A DNA stretch of 64,000 nt from Azophilus sp026709365. GTDB taxonomy: Bacteria; Pseudomonadota; Gammaproteobacteria; Pseudomonadales; Azotimanducaceae. The translations under genes were made by a program, and so were the position numbers. Below, piece by piece: positions 46,342 through 58,912 of the stretch. The first letter of the stretch is position 1. Each line of letters opens with the position of its first letter. Location: NCBI GenBank assembly GCA_965200175.1, contig OZ241345.1, positions 2,728,001 to 2,792,000 of the forward strand, read 5' to 3'. The notes under the pieces are model-generated. The model saw nothing but the letters and a program-made list of their open reading frames with translations. It was not told where the DNA came from and ran no database searches.

Positions 46342-47918
46342 TTATTGAAGGGGCGGATCCTTGGTGCGGTCGAGGTCGGACCGCAGGGGCCGGTCCGCGA
46401 ACATCGTTTTCCATACCCTTGGCGTCAGTTCGACAGCGCGCTTCGCGGGGTGCTGGCCGACGCGCTGGAGGACATCGACCAAGTAGGCGTAGGCGTCGAC
46501 GTCCTGCAGTTTGCAGGTGGTGAGCAGGCTTTGGACGATGCCGACGCGCTGGGCGCCGATCTCCGTCCACGCGAACAGCCAGTTGCGCCGTCCCGTCGGG
46601 ATGGGGCGAAGCCCGCGCTCAAGGTGGTTGGTGTCGATGGACACGTTCGGCGCGTCAAGGAACACCCGCAGCCTCGGTTCGCGTTGCGCCGCGTACGCGA
46701 GCGCCTTCGAGAACGGGCTGCTCGGCAGCAGGTCCAGGCGTTGGCGCTGCGCCTTGCACCAGGCGAAGAAGGCATCGACCGCAGGCGCGCTTCGCTCCCG
46801 ACGGTGGGCGAGCTTCGCCGGCCCCTTGAGGTTCCGTTTGCGGATGGCCTTCTCCTGGACGTACAGCGCGCCGATCAGCGACAGGGCCTGCGACACGCCC
46901 GCCGGGTCGCTCTCCTCGGCGTCCGTGAAGTTCCGCCGGCAGTGCGCCCAGCACTGGGCGTTCGCAATGCCCTGCCGCTTCGCGTACGCCTCGTAGGCCG
47001 CGTAGCCGTCGCTCAGCAAGGTGCCCCGGAAGTTCCCCAGGAACTCGTCAACGTGCCGGTGCGCCCGGCTCGGCGCGTAGTGGAAGGCGATCTCGTCCGC
47101 CTCCCCGTAGATCGGCCAGAAGTAGGCGCCGCGCATCCTGCCGGGCGCCACGCGCCCCGCCTTGATCGAGGTCTCGTCCATGGCGACCACGGACCCCTCG
47201 AGGATGTGCGCGGCCTGCGCCGCCGCAACCGGCTCCAGCAGGTCGATGGCCCGCCCCGCCCAGTTCGTCAGGCTGCTCCGGCTCACTTGGATGCCGCAGT
47301 CGGCCAGGCGCTGGTGCTGGCGGTGCAGCGGCAGGTGCCAGCGGAACTTGTCGACCAGCATCCCGGCCAGGAAGCTCACGTCAACGCAGGTCTGCTCCAG
47401 CACGTTGGGCGGCGCCGGCGGCGTGGCCAGCTCGCCGGTGTCCCGGCGCTTGACGACCTGGCGGACGTACTTGAGCACCTTGTAGCTGCCCGGCTCCTGG
47501 GCCAGACGGTGGGTGACCTTCTCGCCAACCACCTCACGCTCGGACTCGGGGATCGCCTCGATGGCCGGGTCGGCCACGTGGACCACCTCCACCGGCACCG
47601 TGCCGTCGAAGCGCAGCCCGCTTTCGGTGACCGCGCCGTTGGTAGCGCACTTCCTGCGCGGGAACGTCCCCGGCCGGAGGCGCCTCGATGCCGAGCGCCG
47701 CGAACAGGCTGGCCTGCTCCGCTTCGTCGAACTCCAGCCGACGCTCCGAGGTGCTGCCGAACAGCTGCCGGGTGAACCAGTCCACCTGCCGCTGGAGTTG
47801 GACAAGTCGTTCGGTGAGGTCGGAGACCGCCGCCGTCAGTTGGGCGTTCTCCTGCTGAAGGGCTTCGACCTGGGCGCTCGGCAACTTCGGGGGCGTCCAT
47901 CGCTGCGAAGCCCGCACT
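46342..47918 (-). pseudogene. tnpC: IS66 transposase TnpC, frameshifted
   Basis: The N-terminal part lies in one frame from about GTG 47918: a leucine-rich coiled stretch (QVEALQQENAQLTAAVSDL), WFTRQLFGSTSERR and LFAALG. Near 47640 the frame changes, and the rest continues as VTESGLRFDGTVPVEVVHV, CVDVSFLAGMLVDKFRWHLP, the DDE region (SVVAMDETSIKAGR, LSDGYAAYEAY), NAQCWAHCRRNF and the C-terminal TNHLERGLRPI. One base gained or lost explains it. Unless this is a sequencing error or programmed frameshift, the element cannot move by itself. Confidence 0.85.
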
Positions 47919-47936
47919 ATACCGGAACGGCCCCCG

Positions 47937-48281
47937 TCAGGCAGCCCTTCGGTAGCGCTTGCGCTGCCGCCGCACCTCGATGTCCTTGCCCTCAAGCAGC
48001 GCCAGCAACGCCGTCCGGCTGAGCTCGGCCCTGCCGACGCCGTCCCGTCCCGCGAACCGCCCCGACTCCAGCCGCTTCGACCAGATGCACCAGCCGTCCC
48101 CGTCGAACGCCAGCACCTTCAGCATCGTCCGCCGCCGGTTCACGAACACGAACCAACTCCCGTCAGACGGGTCCGCGCCCAGATCGTTGCGCACCATCGC
48201 CGACAGACCGTCGAACGAGCGCCGCATGTCCGTCGCACGGCGGCACAGCCATATCCGGCAACCGCCGCCCAGACTCAGCAC
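47937..48281 (-). CDS. tnpB: IS66 accessory protein TnpB
   Basis: About 114 residues from the GTG at 48281, which overlaps the tnpA stop. RIWLCRRATDMRRSFDGL, LFVF-like WFVFVNRRRTMLKVLAFDGD and WCIWSKRLESGRF are the IS66 Orf2 signature. Needed with TnpA for transposition in IS66 relatives, though its mechanism is unclear. The frame is open upstream to 48341 within tnpA. Confidence 0.9.
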   Translation of the reverse strand: MLSLGGGCRIWLCRRATDMRRSFDGLSAMVRNDLGADPSDGSWFVFVNRRRTMLKVLAFDGDGWCIWSKRLESGRFAGRDGVGRAELSRTALLALLEGKDIEVRRQRKRYRRAA

Positions 48282-48562
48282 GAAGGCGGCCGCCGAACCC
48301 GCAGCACCATGCCGCCGCCCAGCTCCAGCTCCGCGTCCCACGCCGGCGCAGCCGGCCGACCCTCCGCCAGTTCAACGAACAGCGCCGAACCCCCAGGCCC
48401 CGACCGGCCCAACTCGCGGCACCACCACGAGAACGTGCCCAGCACCAAGCCCTCAGCCTCGCAAAACTCCCGGCGGCCCTGGCCGCTGCGCTCGAAGCGC
48501 GACATGATCGCCCGCCACTCGCCACGTGTGCGGCGAACCACCGCACGTCCTTCATCACTCAT
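48275..48562 (-). CDS. tnpA: IS66 accessory protein TnpA
   Basis: 95 residues, ATG at 48562. RTRGEWRAIMSRFERSGQGR and EFCEAEGLVLGTFSWWCREL form the helix-turn-helix-like IS66 Orf1 pattern (recruited by short Trp-rich motifs). First of the three IS genes. Confidence 0.88.
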   Translation of the reverse strand: MSDEGRAVVRRTRGEWRAIMSRFERSGQGRREFCEAEGLVLGTFSWWCRELGRSGPGGSALFVELAEGRPAAPAWDAELELGGGMVLRVRRPPSC

Positions 48563-48647
48563 TGAATGGTTGCTCCTGCGCCACGGAACGACGAAGGAAA
48601 CCGGATGCTCAGCCAGACGGCAATGACGCCTCAGAATGACCGCTTAC

Positions 48648-48655
48648 ATCATAAC
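48648..48655. repeat. IS66 target-site duplication, right copy
   Basis: ATCATAAC, matching 46296-46303. Confidence 0.95.
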
Positions 48656-48827
48656 GCGTTGCGACGAACTGCAAGACCTATTCGATGATCTGGGCCGAGG
48701 CAAGTCCTACGGCTCATCCACCACTCACATGAGCAAGCTATTGCCGCGGATTGATGGCGGGAGCGGGGGTGGCTGCCCTATACTTGTGTTTGGCATTATC
48801 AAGAAGCTCTATCGGGAGAAAAAATGA
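48648..48827 (+). pseudogene. BglII-like restriction endonuclease, C-terminal part
   Basis: Continuation of the split endonuclease: RCDELQDLFDDLGRGKSYG, then STTHMSKLLPRIDGG and GGCPILVFGIIKKLYREKK to the TGA at 48825-48827. That stop overlaps the ATG of the methyltransferase gene (ATGA), so both were one operon. An ATG at 48636 lies inside the IS end and is not native. Confidence 0.85.
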
Positions 48828-49495
48828 CCGCCCCCGTTGATGACCTGCTTCACTGCACGGCGGGACGAAAATTCTCGACGGTGCTTGCCGACCCGCCTTG
48901 GCGCTTCCACAACAAGACCGGCAAGATGGCCCCGGAGCACAAGCGCTTGTCCCGTTACTCGACGCTTTCCTTTGAAGAGATCGGCGTTTTGCCAGTCGAG
49001 TCCTTGGTTACCGAAACCGCCCACCTGTATCTTTGGGTTCCCAACGCCCTGCTGGCCTATGGCCTTGATACCCTGCGGCAATGGGGGTTCGAGTACAAGA
49101 CCAATCTCATCTGGTACAAAGTCCGCAAGGATGGCGGGCCGGACCGAAGGGGGGTTGGCTTTTACTTTCGCAATGTCACGGAAGTCATTCTGTTTGGCGT
49201 ACGCGGCAAAAATGCCCGCACTTTGGATCAAGGCAGGCGACAGGAGAACATCATCGTCTCGCGCAAACGGGAGCATAGCCGCAAGCCCGACGAGCAGTAC
49301 GACTTGATTGAGGCCTGCAGCCCGGGGCCATACCTCGAGTTGTTCGCCCGCGGCCCGCGGCCGGGCTGGTTTGCTTGGGGAAATCAGTCCGCTGAATATG
49401 AACCGGATTGGGCCACTTATGCGAACCATTCCCAAGCGCATGTTCACTCCAACCGCGGCGCCGCCCAAGGCGAACTGCTGGATTTGGGTGCCTGA
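48824..49495 (+). CDS. MT-A70 family DNA adenine methyltransferase
   Basis: Modification partner of the split endonuclease. 223 residues with the catalytic DPPW at 23-26, LYLWVPNALLAYGLDTLRQWG near 65, NLIWYKV near 93, and an SAM-pocket segment with LFARGPRPGWFAWGNQ near 184. MT-A70 enzymes methylate adenine at N6. After loss of the endonuclease it is an orphan; continued protection or regulation by methylation remains possible. It may now rely on transcription from inside the IS or from its own promoter. Confidence 0.88.
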   Translation: MTAPVDDLLHCTAGRKFSTVLADPPWRFHNKTGKMAPEHKRLSRYSTLSFEEIGVLPVESLVTETAHLYLWVPNALLAYGLDTLRQWGFEYKTNLIWYKVRKDGGPDRRGVGFYFRNVTEVILFGVRGKNARTLDQGRRQENIIVSRKREHSRKPDEQYDLIEACSPGPYLELFARGPRPGWFAWGNQSAEYEPDWATYANHSQAHVHSNRGAAQGELLDLGA

Positions 49496-49609
49496 CGGCG
49501 GGCAGCCTCGTTCGCCTTGCGCCTCACTCGCTGCGGAGTGGTAGCATTTCTCCGTGCGCTCCATTCGCTGAGCGCGGCAACTACTTCAAACCAAAGCGGA
49601 TAGAACAAC

Positions 49610-50368
49610 ATGCAGCTTCCCGACGCCGTGACTGCTTGCGCACTGATCATCGGCAATGAAATTCTCTCCGGGCGCACGCCGGACACCAACCTGAACCACT
49701 TGGCAGTGACGCTGGGCGGCTGGGGCATTCAGCTGCGCGAGGCCCGGGTGATACCGGATGTCGAGGCGGAGATCGTCACGGCGGTGAACGAGGCGCGGCG
49801 GCGCTTCAACTACGTGTTCACCACTGGCGGCATCGGCCCCACCCATGACGACATCACCGCCGAGAGCATCGCCAAGGCGTTTGGCGTGCCCTTGAAGACC
49901 CATCCTGAGATTGCCGCTCTCATCCAGCGGCGCCCAGCGCCGGCCGATGTCATGGCGTCGCGCATGCTCATGGCGCGGGTTCCGGAAGGGGCGGTGCTGG
50001 TCGATAACGCCACCGGTGGCCCGCCCGGATTTCGGGTGGAGAACGTGATCGTCATGGCCGGCATCCCGGCGGTCATGCGGGCCATGCTGTCCACCTTGGA
50101 AGGCAAGCTGGACCGCGGGCCGGTCATTCAGTCGCGCACCGTGATGGCCTATCTGGGCGAAAGCCGGATCGCCGCCGGACTGGGGGACGTTCAGGCGCGC
50201 TACCCTGATGTTGATCTCGGCAGCTACCCGTTCTTCCGCGACAATCGCTACGGCGCCTCCTTGGTGATGCGCGGGCCGGATGCGGCGCGTCTTGAGCAGA
50301 TGCTGGCCGAAGTGTGCGCCCTGATCGTCGAGGCGGGCGAGACCCCCCATGTGGAGGATGCCGATTGA
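49610..50368 (+). CDS. CinA N-terminal / molybdopterin-binding-like protein
   Basis: 252 residues of the MoCF-biosynthesis (COG1058-type) fold. ALIIGNEILSGRTPDTNLNHL near residue 12 and FTTGGIGPTHDDITAESIAKAF near 69 (TTGGIGPTHDDIT) are its signature. It lacks the C-terminal amidase half of full CinA. Such stand-alone proteins are seen as nucleotide pyrophosphatase-like; the true substrate here is unknown. A 51-bp gap separates it from the SDR gene, so they may be cotranscribed. Confidence 0.8.
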   Translation: MQLPDAVTACALIIGNEILSGRTPDTNLNHLAVTLGGWGIQLREARVIPDVEAEIVTAVNEARRRFNYVFTTGGIGPTHDDITAESIAKAFGVPLKTHPEIAALIQRRPAPADVMASRMLMARVPEGAVLVDNATGGPPGFRVENVIVMAGIPAVMRAMLSTLEGKLDRGPVIQSRTVMAYLGESRIAAGLGDVQARYPDVDLGSYPFFRDNRYGASLVMRGPDAARLEQMLAEVCALIVEAGETPHVEDAD

Positions 50369-50419
50369 CGAATGGGGCGCGCCGCTCATCGCAATCCAAT
50401 CAACCAACGAGGCCAACAG

Positions 50420-51127
50420 ATGGAACTGCAGGACAGGAAGGCGCTGGTTTTCGGCGGCGCTTCGGGCATCGGCTTGGCGGCGGTGCGCCGCTTGGCGGCA
50501 GGCGGCGCCCAAGTGGTGGCGCTCAGCCGCAACCCGGAGCGGGTGGCGGGCGAATTGCCGGTCGGCACGGCGCTGGAGAGCGTTGACGTGCTTGATCGGG
50601 AGGCCCTCTCGGAAACCTTCGCCCGCCACGCGCCGATCGACGTGCTGGTCAACGCCGCCACTGGCGGCGAACGGGCATCTGGCCCTTTCCTGCGGATGGA
50701 CTTGGACGCCTTTCAGGGCTCGTTCCGCAAGCTGTGGGGCTACGCCAATACGGTTCGCCTGGGCGCCGAGCACTTGAGCGATGACGCCGCCATCGTGCTG
50801 GTGAGCGGCTATCCGGCCCGCAACCCCGGGCCGGGCGCGCTGGCCCTGTCCACGGTGGGCAACGCGGTGGAGGGCTTCGTCCGCGCCGTCGCCCCGGAAC
50901 TGGCGCCGCGCCGCATCAACGTCGTCTCGCCGGGGCTCATTGACACCCCTCTGTTCCCGATCAAGGGCAACGCCCGCGAGCGGTTTTTCGCCGAAGCCAC
51001 GGCCAAGCACCTCATTCCCCGCATTGGCACCGCCGACGAAGTGGCGGCCGGCATCCTGTTCGTCATCGAGAACGACTTCGTGACCGGCACCACGGTGGAT
51101 GTGGACGGCGGCGCGTTGCTGTCCTGA
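50420..51127 (+). CDS. Short-chain dehydrogenase-like protein lacking the YxxxK pair
   Basis: Rossmann fold of 235 residues from the ATG at 50420. The NAD(P)-binding motif LVFGGASGIGLAAVRRLA is intact near residue 9 and VLVNAATGG near 72. At the position of the catalytic Tyr-x-x-x-Lys the protein reads GALALSTVGNAVEGFVRAVA, with neither Tyr nor Lys, although Ser in VSGYPA is kept. The end VTGTTVDVDGGALL is normal. It may bind a cofactor without classic chemistry, or have another proton donor. Upstream codons to 50372 are open but lack support. Confidence 0.82.
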   Translation: MELQDRKALVFGGASGIGLAAVRRLAAGGAQVVALSRNPERVAGELPVGTALESVDVLDREALSETFARHAPIDVLVNAATGGERASGPFLRMDLDAFQGSFRKLWGYANTVRLGAEHLSDDAAIVLVSGYPARNPGPGALALSTVGNAVEGFVRAVAPELAPRRINVVSPGLIDTPLFPIKGNARERFFAEATAKHLIPRIGTADEVAAGILFVIENDFVTGTTVDVDGGALLS

Positions 51128-51133
51128 GGCTCC

Positions 51134-52615
<1,482 letters not shown>

Positions 52616-53055
52616 GGGGCCTCCTTGCTTGCCGGGATCCGCCGCCGGAGCAATTTTTCCGAGTGATCTTGCATTCCGCTGTTTACTCCGCTACGCTGCC
52701 GCGCAACCCATTATGTTGTGTCCAGTGACGATCTGAACCCAACATGTTGGGTTTGCCTGAATTGTGGCTGGGCCTGCCATTCGGCCAGTCCAGCTGTCGT
52801 TTTGGCGCGGAAACGAGCCGCTTCAGGGGGTTTGAGGGGTCCATGCCGCAGTTCCAATTTCAGTGCTGATTCACCTTGACGGCGTCGGCGGGCAGCGTAA
52901 CCCAACGCCGCCTCGCCTGCATCGGCCAATTGCAGTCGGCCAGCGGGTTCATTCCTCCCACGGGTCCTCCGGCGGGCTCGCCGATCCAATCCGCCCGGCG
53001 TCACCGCCGCCAACTGTCCGCCAATCCAAAATTCAAGAACGAGAAAGCCCAAGCC
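52616..53055. promoter_or_regulatory. nrdA leader with a pair of 16-bp palindromes (52706-52721 and 52737-52752)
   Basis: Two boxes, ACCCATTATGTTGTGT and ACCCAACATGTTGGGT, begin exactly 31 bp apart. The repressor NrdR binds two 16-bp palindromic boxes (consensus ACACWATATATWGTGT) about 31 bp apart upstream of ribonucleotide reductase genes. Spacing and location fit; the sequences deviate in the outer bases. The 300-bp rest of the leader, 52753-53055, shows no protein and no structured RNA I recognise. Confidence 0.55.
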
Positions 53056-55920
<2,865 letters not shown>

Positions 55921-55962
55921 CCGCCGGGGCGGGCGCATCGCGCAACGCAAGGAGATAAGCAC

Positions 55963-57384
55963 ATGCTCAGTTGGGACGACTATGGCGAAGGGCTTGAGCG
56001 GTCCGCGCCAAACCCCGCCAAGGGGGCGACGACGGCTCGGTTTGATTCACCCAGGCCTCCGGGGCCAATCGAGGGAGGAAACTCGCTCCGGGCGGATGAC
56101 GCCAAGGCCGGGCTTGGCGCCTTGGAACGAGGCGCTCCCGTCCTTGAGCCGACGGTGGCCAAGGCACCGGGCGTTGCGCCCAGCGTAAGCCAAACCAATC
56201 CGTCGGCGTCACCCGAGCCGACCCGGGAGCCGGAGGCGCCCGTCACGGCGACTGCGACGCCCACCCCGCAGGCTGCGCCCAAGGCCACGAATGATGCACC
56301 TGCCACCGGGGCGGTCGTTGAGGAACTCGATGCGCATCGGCCCATCAAACCCGCCACGGAAAGCCATGAGCGGGTCACCGTGGACCAGAAGGCCATGATC
56401 AACTGCCGGGCGGACCTCAACCAGTTGGTGCCCTTCAAGTACGACTGGGCTTGGCAAAAGTACTTGAACGGCTGCGCCAACCACTGGATGCCGCAGGAGA
56501 TCAACATGACCGCGGACATCGCGCTGTGGAAGAACCCGCAGGGCTTAAGCGAGGATGAGCGCATCATCGTCAAGCGCAGCTTGGGCTTCTTCTCCACCGC
56601 CGACTCCTTGGTGGCCAACAACCTGGTGCTGGCCATCTATCGGCTGATCACCAATCCCGAGTGCCGGCAGTACCTGCTCCGCCAAGCCTTCGAGGAGGCG
56701 ATCCACACCCACGCCTACCAGTACTGCATCGAGTCCTTGGGCATGGACGAAGGCGAAATCTTCAACATGTACCACGAGGTGCCGTCGGTGGCCCGCAAGG
56801 CCGAGTGGGCCTTGAAGTACACCCGGGAGATCGCCGATCCGGCCTTTGCCACCGGCACCCCGGAGACCGACCAGGCGCTGTTGAAGAACCTCATCGCCTA
56901 CTACTGCGTTCTGGAAGGCATCTTCTTCTACTGCGGCTTCACCCAGATTCTCTCCATGGGGCGCCGCAACAAGATGACCGCCACCGCCGAGCAGTTCCAG
57001 TACATCCTTCGCGACGAGTCCATGCACGTCAACTTCGGCATCGACGTCATCAACCAGATCAAGCTGGAGAACGCGCACCTGTGGGATCAGTCCATGCAGG
57101 ACTTGGCCCGCGACATGATTCTGGAGGGCACCCAACTGGAAATCGACTACGCCCGCGACACCATGCCCCGAGGCGTTCTGGGCATGAACGCCGCCATGAT
57201 GGCGGAGTACCTGCAGTTCATCGCCAACCGGCGCTTGGCGCAGCTCGGCCTGGGCGAACCCTTCGCCGGCGTCAAGAACCCGTTCCCTTGGATGAGCGAG
57301 ATGATGGACCTCAAGAAGGAGAAGAACTTCTTCGAGACTCGGGTGGTCGATTACCAAGGCGCCGCTTCGCTCAGTTGGGATTGA
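55963..57384 (+). CDS. nrdB: Class Ia ribonucleotide reductase small subunit with long N-terminal linker
   Basis: Houses the diiron-tyrosyl radical. 473 residues. MLSWDDYGEG is followed by about 120 low-complexity residues (Pro/Ala/Thr-rich) before the catalytic core begins at KAMINCRADLNQLVPFKYDW near residue 145. Core motifs: EEAIHTHAYQYC near 246, FRDESMH-like ILRDESMHVNFG near 350, and the diiron-ligating Glu/His residues around them. The C-terminal tail ends AASLSWD. An N-terminal extension is known in related bacteria, but here residues 24-46 are encoded by DNA that matches the left half of the MITE-like element. Confidence 0.94.
   Translation: MLSWDDYGEGLERSAPNPAKGATTARFDSPRPPGPIEGGNSLRADDAKAGLGALERGAPVLEPTVAKAPGVAPSVSQTNPSASPEPTREPEAPVTATATPTPQAAPKATNDAPATGAVVEELDAHRPIKPATESHERVTVDQKAMINCRADLNQLVPFKYDWAWQKYLNGCANHWMPQEINMTADIALWKNPQGLSEDERIIVKRSLGFFSTADSLVANNLVLAIYRLITNPECRQYLLRQAFEEAIHTHAYQYCIESLGMDEGEIFNMYHEVPSVARKAEWALKYTREIADPAFATGTPETDQALLKNLIAYYCVLEGIFFYCGFTQILSMGRRNKMTATAEQFQYILRDESMHVNFGIDVINQIKLENAHLWDQSMQDLARDMILEGTQLEIDYARDTMPRGVLGMNAAMMAEYLQFIANRRLAQLGLGEPFAGVKNPFPWMSEMMDLKKEKNFFETRVVDYQGAASLSWD
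56034..56100 (+). repeat. MITE-derived segment inside nrdB
   Basis: GGCTCGGTTTGATTCAC, then 18 bp, then TCGAGGGAGGAAACTCGCTC lines up with the left half of the element at 32761: GGCTCAGTTTGACTCAC, the same 18-bp distance, then TCGAGGGCGGGACGCGCTC. The reading frame passes through. Confidence 0.55.
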
Positions 57385-57394
57385 CGGAAGCCCC

Positions 57395-58294
57395 ATGCAG
57401 GCACCCCTCTTCGCCGTTGAGGAACCGCAGGCACCCCGTCCGTCGGCTGGCGTCAGCGCACAGCTCGGGACGCCGGTTCTCGCCTGTCAGGACAACCTCG
57501 CCTTCATGGAGGGCCTGCCTGATGGCCAGTTCAAGCTGATCGTCACTTCGCCGCCCTACAACATCGGCAAGGACTATGAAGCCAAGACCTCCCTAACAGC
57601 TTGGCTTGAGGGCCAGAAGCGGGTGATTGCCGAATGCGTCCGCCTGCTGCATCCCCAAGGCTCCATCTGCTGGCAGGTGGGCAACTACGTCAGGAAGCGC
57701 GAGATCATTCCCTTGGATGTCGTGCTCCATCCGGTTTTCGCTGAGCTTGGACTCAAGCTGCGCAACCGAATCATCTGGCACTTCGGCCACGGTCTGCACT
57801 GCGCCAAGCGCCTCTCCGGGCGCTATGAGACCATCAACTGGTGGACTCTCGGCGATGACTACACTTGGAATCTGGACGCCATCCGCGTACCTTCCAAGTA
57901 CCCCGGCAAGCGGCACTTCAAGGGCCCCAACATCGGCAAGCTCTCGGGCAACCCGAAGGGCAAGAACCCCAGCGATGTCTGGACCTTCCCCAACGTCAAG
58001 AACAACCACCCGGAGAAGACCGCCCACCCCTGCCAGTTCCCGGTGGAGTTGGTCGAGCGCTTGGTGCTCGCCATGACGGAGGAAAGCGACGCCGTGTTCG
58101 ATCCCTACATGGGGGTCGGCTCATCGATCATCGCCGCGCTCAAGCACGGCCGAGCCGCTTGGGGCTGCGACCTGATGCCGGAATACGTGGAAACCGCCCG
58201 AGACCGGGTGCGCCAACTGCGCGCCGGCACCTTGCGCACCCGCCCGATGAACAAACCCGTTTACGACCCCAGCCTGCCTAACGGCGGCCATTGA
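57395..58294 (+). CDS. Type II DNA methyltransferase, beta class, probably N4-cytosine
   Basis: Modification half of the intact restriction-modification pair. 299 residues with motif order IV before I: TSPPYN at 51-56, then the target-recognition region, then the SAM motif FDPYMGVGSSIIAALKHGR near 225. SPPY and this order are typical of N4-cytosine enzymes, the type paired with BglII. It begins 10 bp after nrdB with a GGAAG just upstream and overlaps the endonuclease (TGATG). Methylation of the GATC-containing site of its partner is the expected job. Confidence 0.88.
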   Translation: MQAPLFAVEEPQAPRPSAGVSAQLGTPVLACQDNLAFMEGLPDGQFKLIVTSPPYNIGKDYEAKTSLTAWLEGQKRVIAECVRLLHPQGSICWQVGNYVRKREIIPLDVVLHPVFAELGLKLRNRIIWHFGHGLHCAKRLSGRYETINWWTLGDDYTWNLDAIRVPSKYPGKRHFKGPNIGKLSGNPKGKNPSDVWTFPNVKNNHPEKTAHPCQFPVELVERLVLAMTEESDAVFDPYMGVGSSIIAALKHGRAAWGCDLMPEYVETARDRVRQLRAGTLRTRPMNKPVYDPSLPNGGH

Positions 58295-58905
58295 TGCAGG
58301 TCAAGGCGAAGTACTCGCACCTCAACGGCGAGGAGTACCTGCTGGTTCACCACAAGGACTTGTGGGAGGAAGTTCAGGTCGTAATCGATCAAGTCGATGC
58401 TATGGCGTGCAGAACCAAAGTGTCGAAGGAAAAGACCATGCCGGGGAAAATGCTGTTTTCTCCGGGAGACATGAACAAAGCGTTCAAGTCCGGGCTTGAA
58501 TCCTTAGGGTGGTCGGAGCGGCGCAACACGTTTTGGGTTACCGCGGATGAGAAGCTTCTTCGTGAAATCTACGGACTGCCGCCTGACGAGCAGAAGAGCG
58601 CTATTGAAGCCGCGGGGCAGGAACCCATCGGCTCATACAACCAAACGGACTTCGTGAAGGACCGCATTGCCGTGGAAGTCCAGTTCGGAAAGTACGCGTT
58701 CGTCGCCCATGATCTCTTCGTCAAGCACTTAAGCTTCTATGTTTCGGACATTATCGACGTGGGCATCGAGATTCTTCCCATGAAGGAATTAGAGAAGGAC
58801 ATGTCTTCCGGCGTCCCCTACTTTGAGCGCGATTTGTTGAATCTGATACGTCAAGGCCGAGGTGTGCCAGCGGTTCCGCTAGTGCTGGTTGGGATCGCGC
58901 CCTAG
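58294..58905 (+). CDS. BstYI-like type II restriction endonuclease
   Basis: 203 residues, closely resembling BstYI (R/GATCY) as I remember that sequence: KYSHLNGEEYLLVHH, DQVDAMACRTKVSKEKT, SYNQTDFVKDRIAVEVQFGK with catalytic Asp and Glu-x-Gln, VKHLSFYVSDIIDVGIEILP, and GRGVPAVPLVLVGIAP at the end. Start ATG at 58294 overlaps the methyltransferase stop. No frameshift or missing active-site residue is seen, so it should be active. The gene order M then R is common and lets protection come first. Confidence 0.92.
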   Translation: MQVKAKYSHLNGEEYLLVHHKDLWEEVQVVIDQVDAMACRTKVSKEKTMPGKMLFSPGDMNKAFKSGLESLGWSERRNTFWVTADEKLLREIYGLPPDEQKSAIEAAGQEPIGSYNQTDFVKDRIAVEVQFGKYAFVAHDLFVKHLSFYVSDIIDVGIEILPMKELEKDMSSGVPYFERDLLNLIRQGRGVPAVPLVLVGIAP

Positions 58906-58912
58906 TGTCCGC

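Larger units (their letters stand above)
46304..48647 (-). mobile_element. IS66-family insertion sequence, 2344 bp
   Basis: Ends are inverted repeats GTAAGCGGACATTCT (left) and GTAAGCGGTCATTCT read inward from the right, typical IS66 termini. It is flanked by perfect 8-bp direct repeats. It carries the standard three genes tnpA-tnpB-tnpC on the minus strand. Identical duplications and exact frame restoration on removal mean the insertion is recent, although tnpC carries a frameshift. Confidence 0.95.

Noticed and set aside
46345..47775. Plus-strand gene opposite the IS66 transposase
   Set aside because: Arg/Val-rich shadow; IS66 motifs are all on the minus strand.
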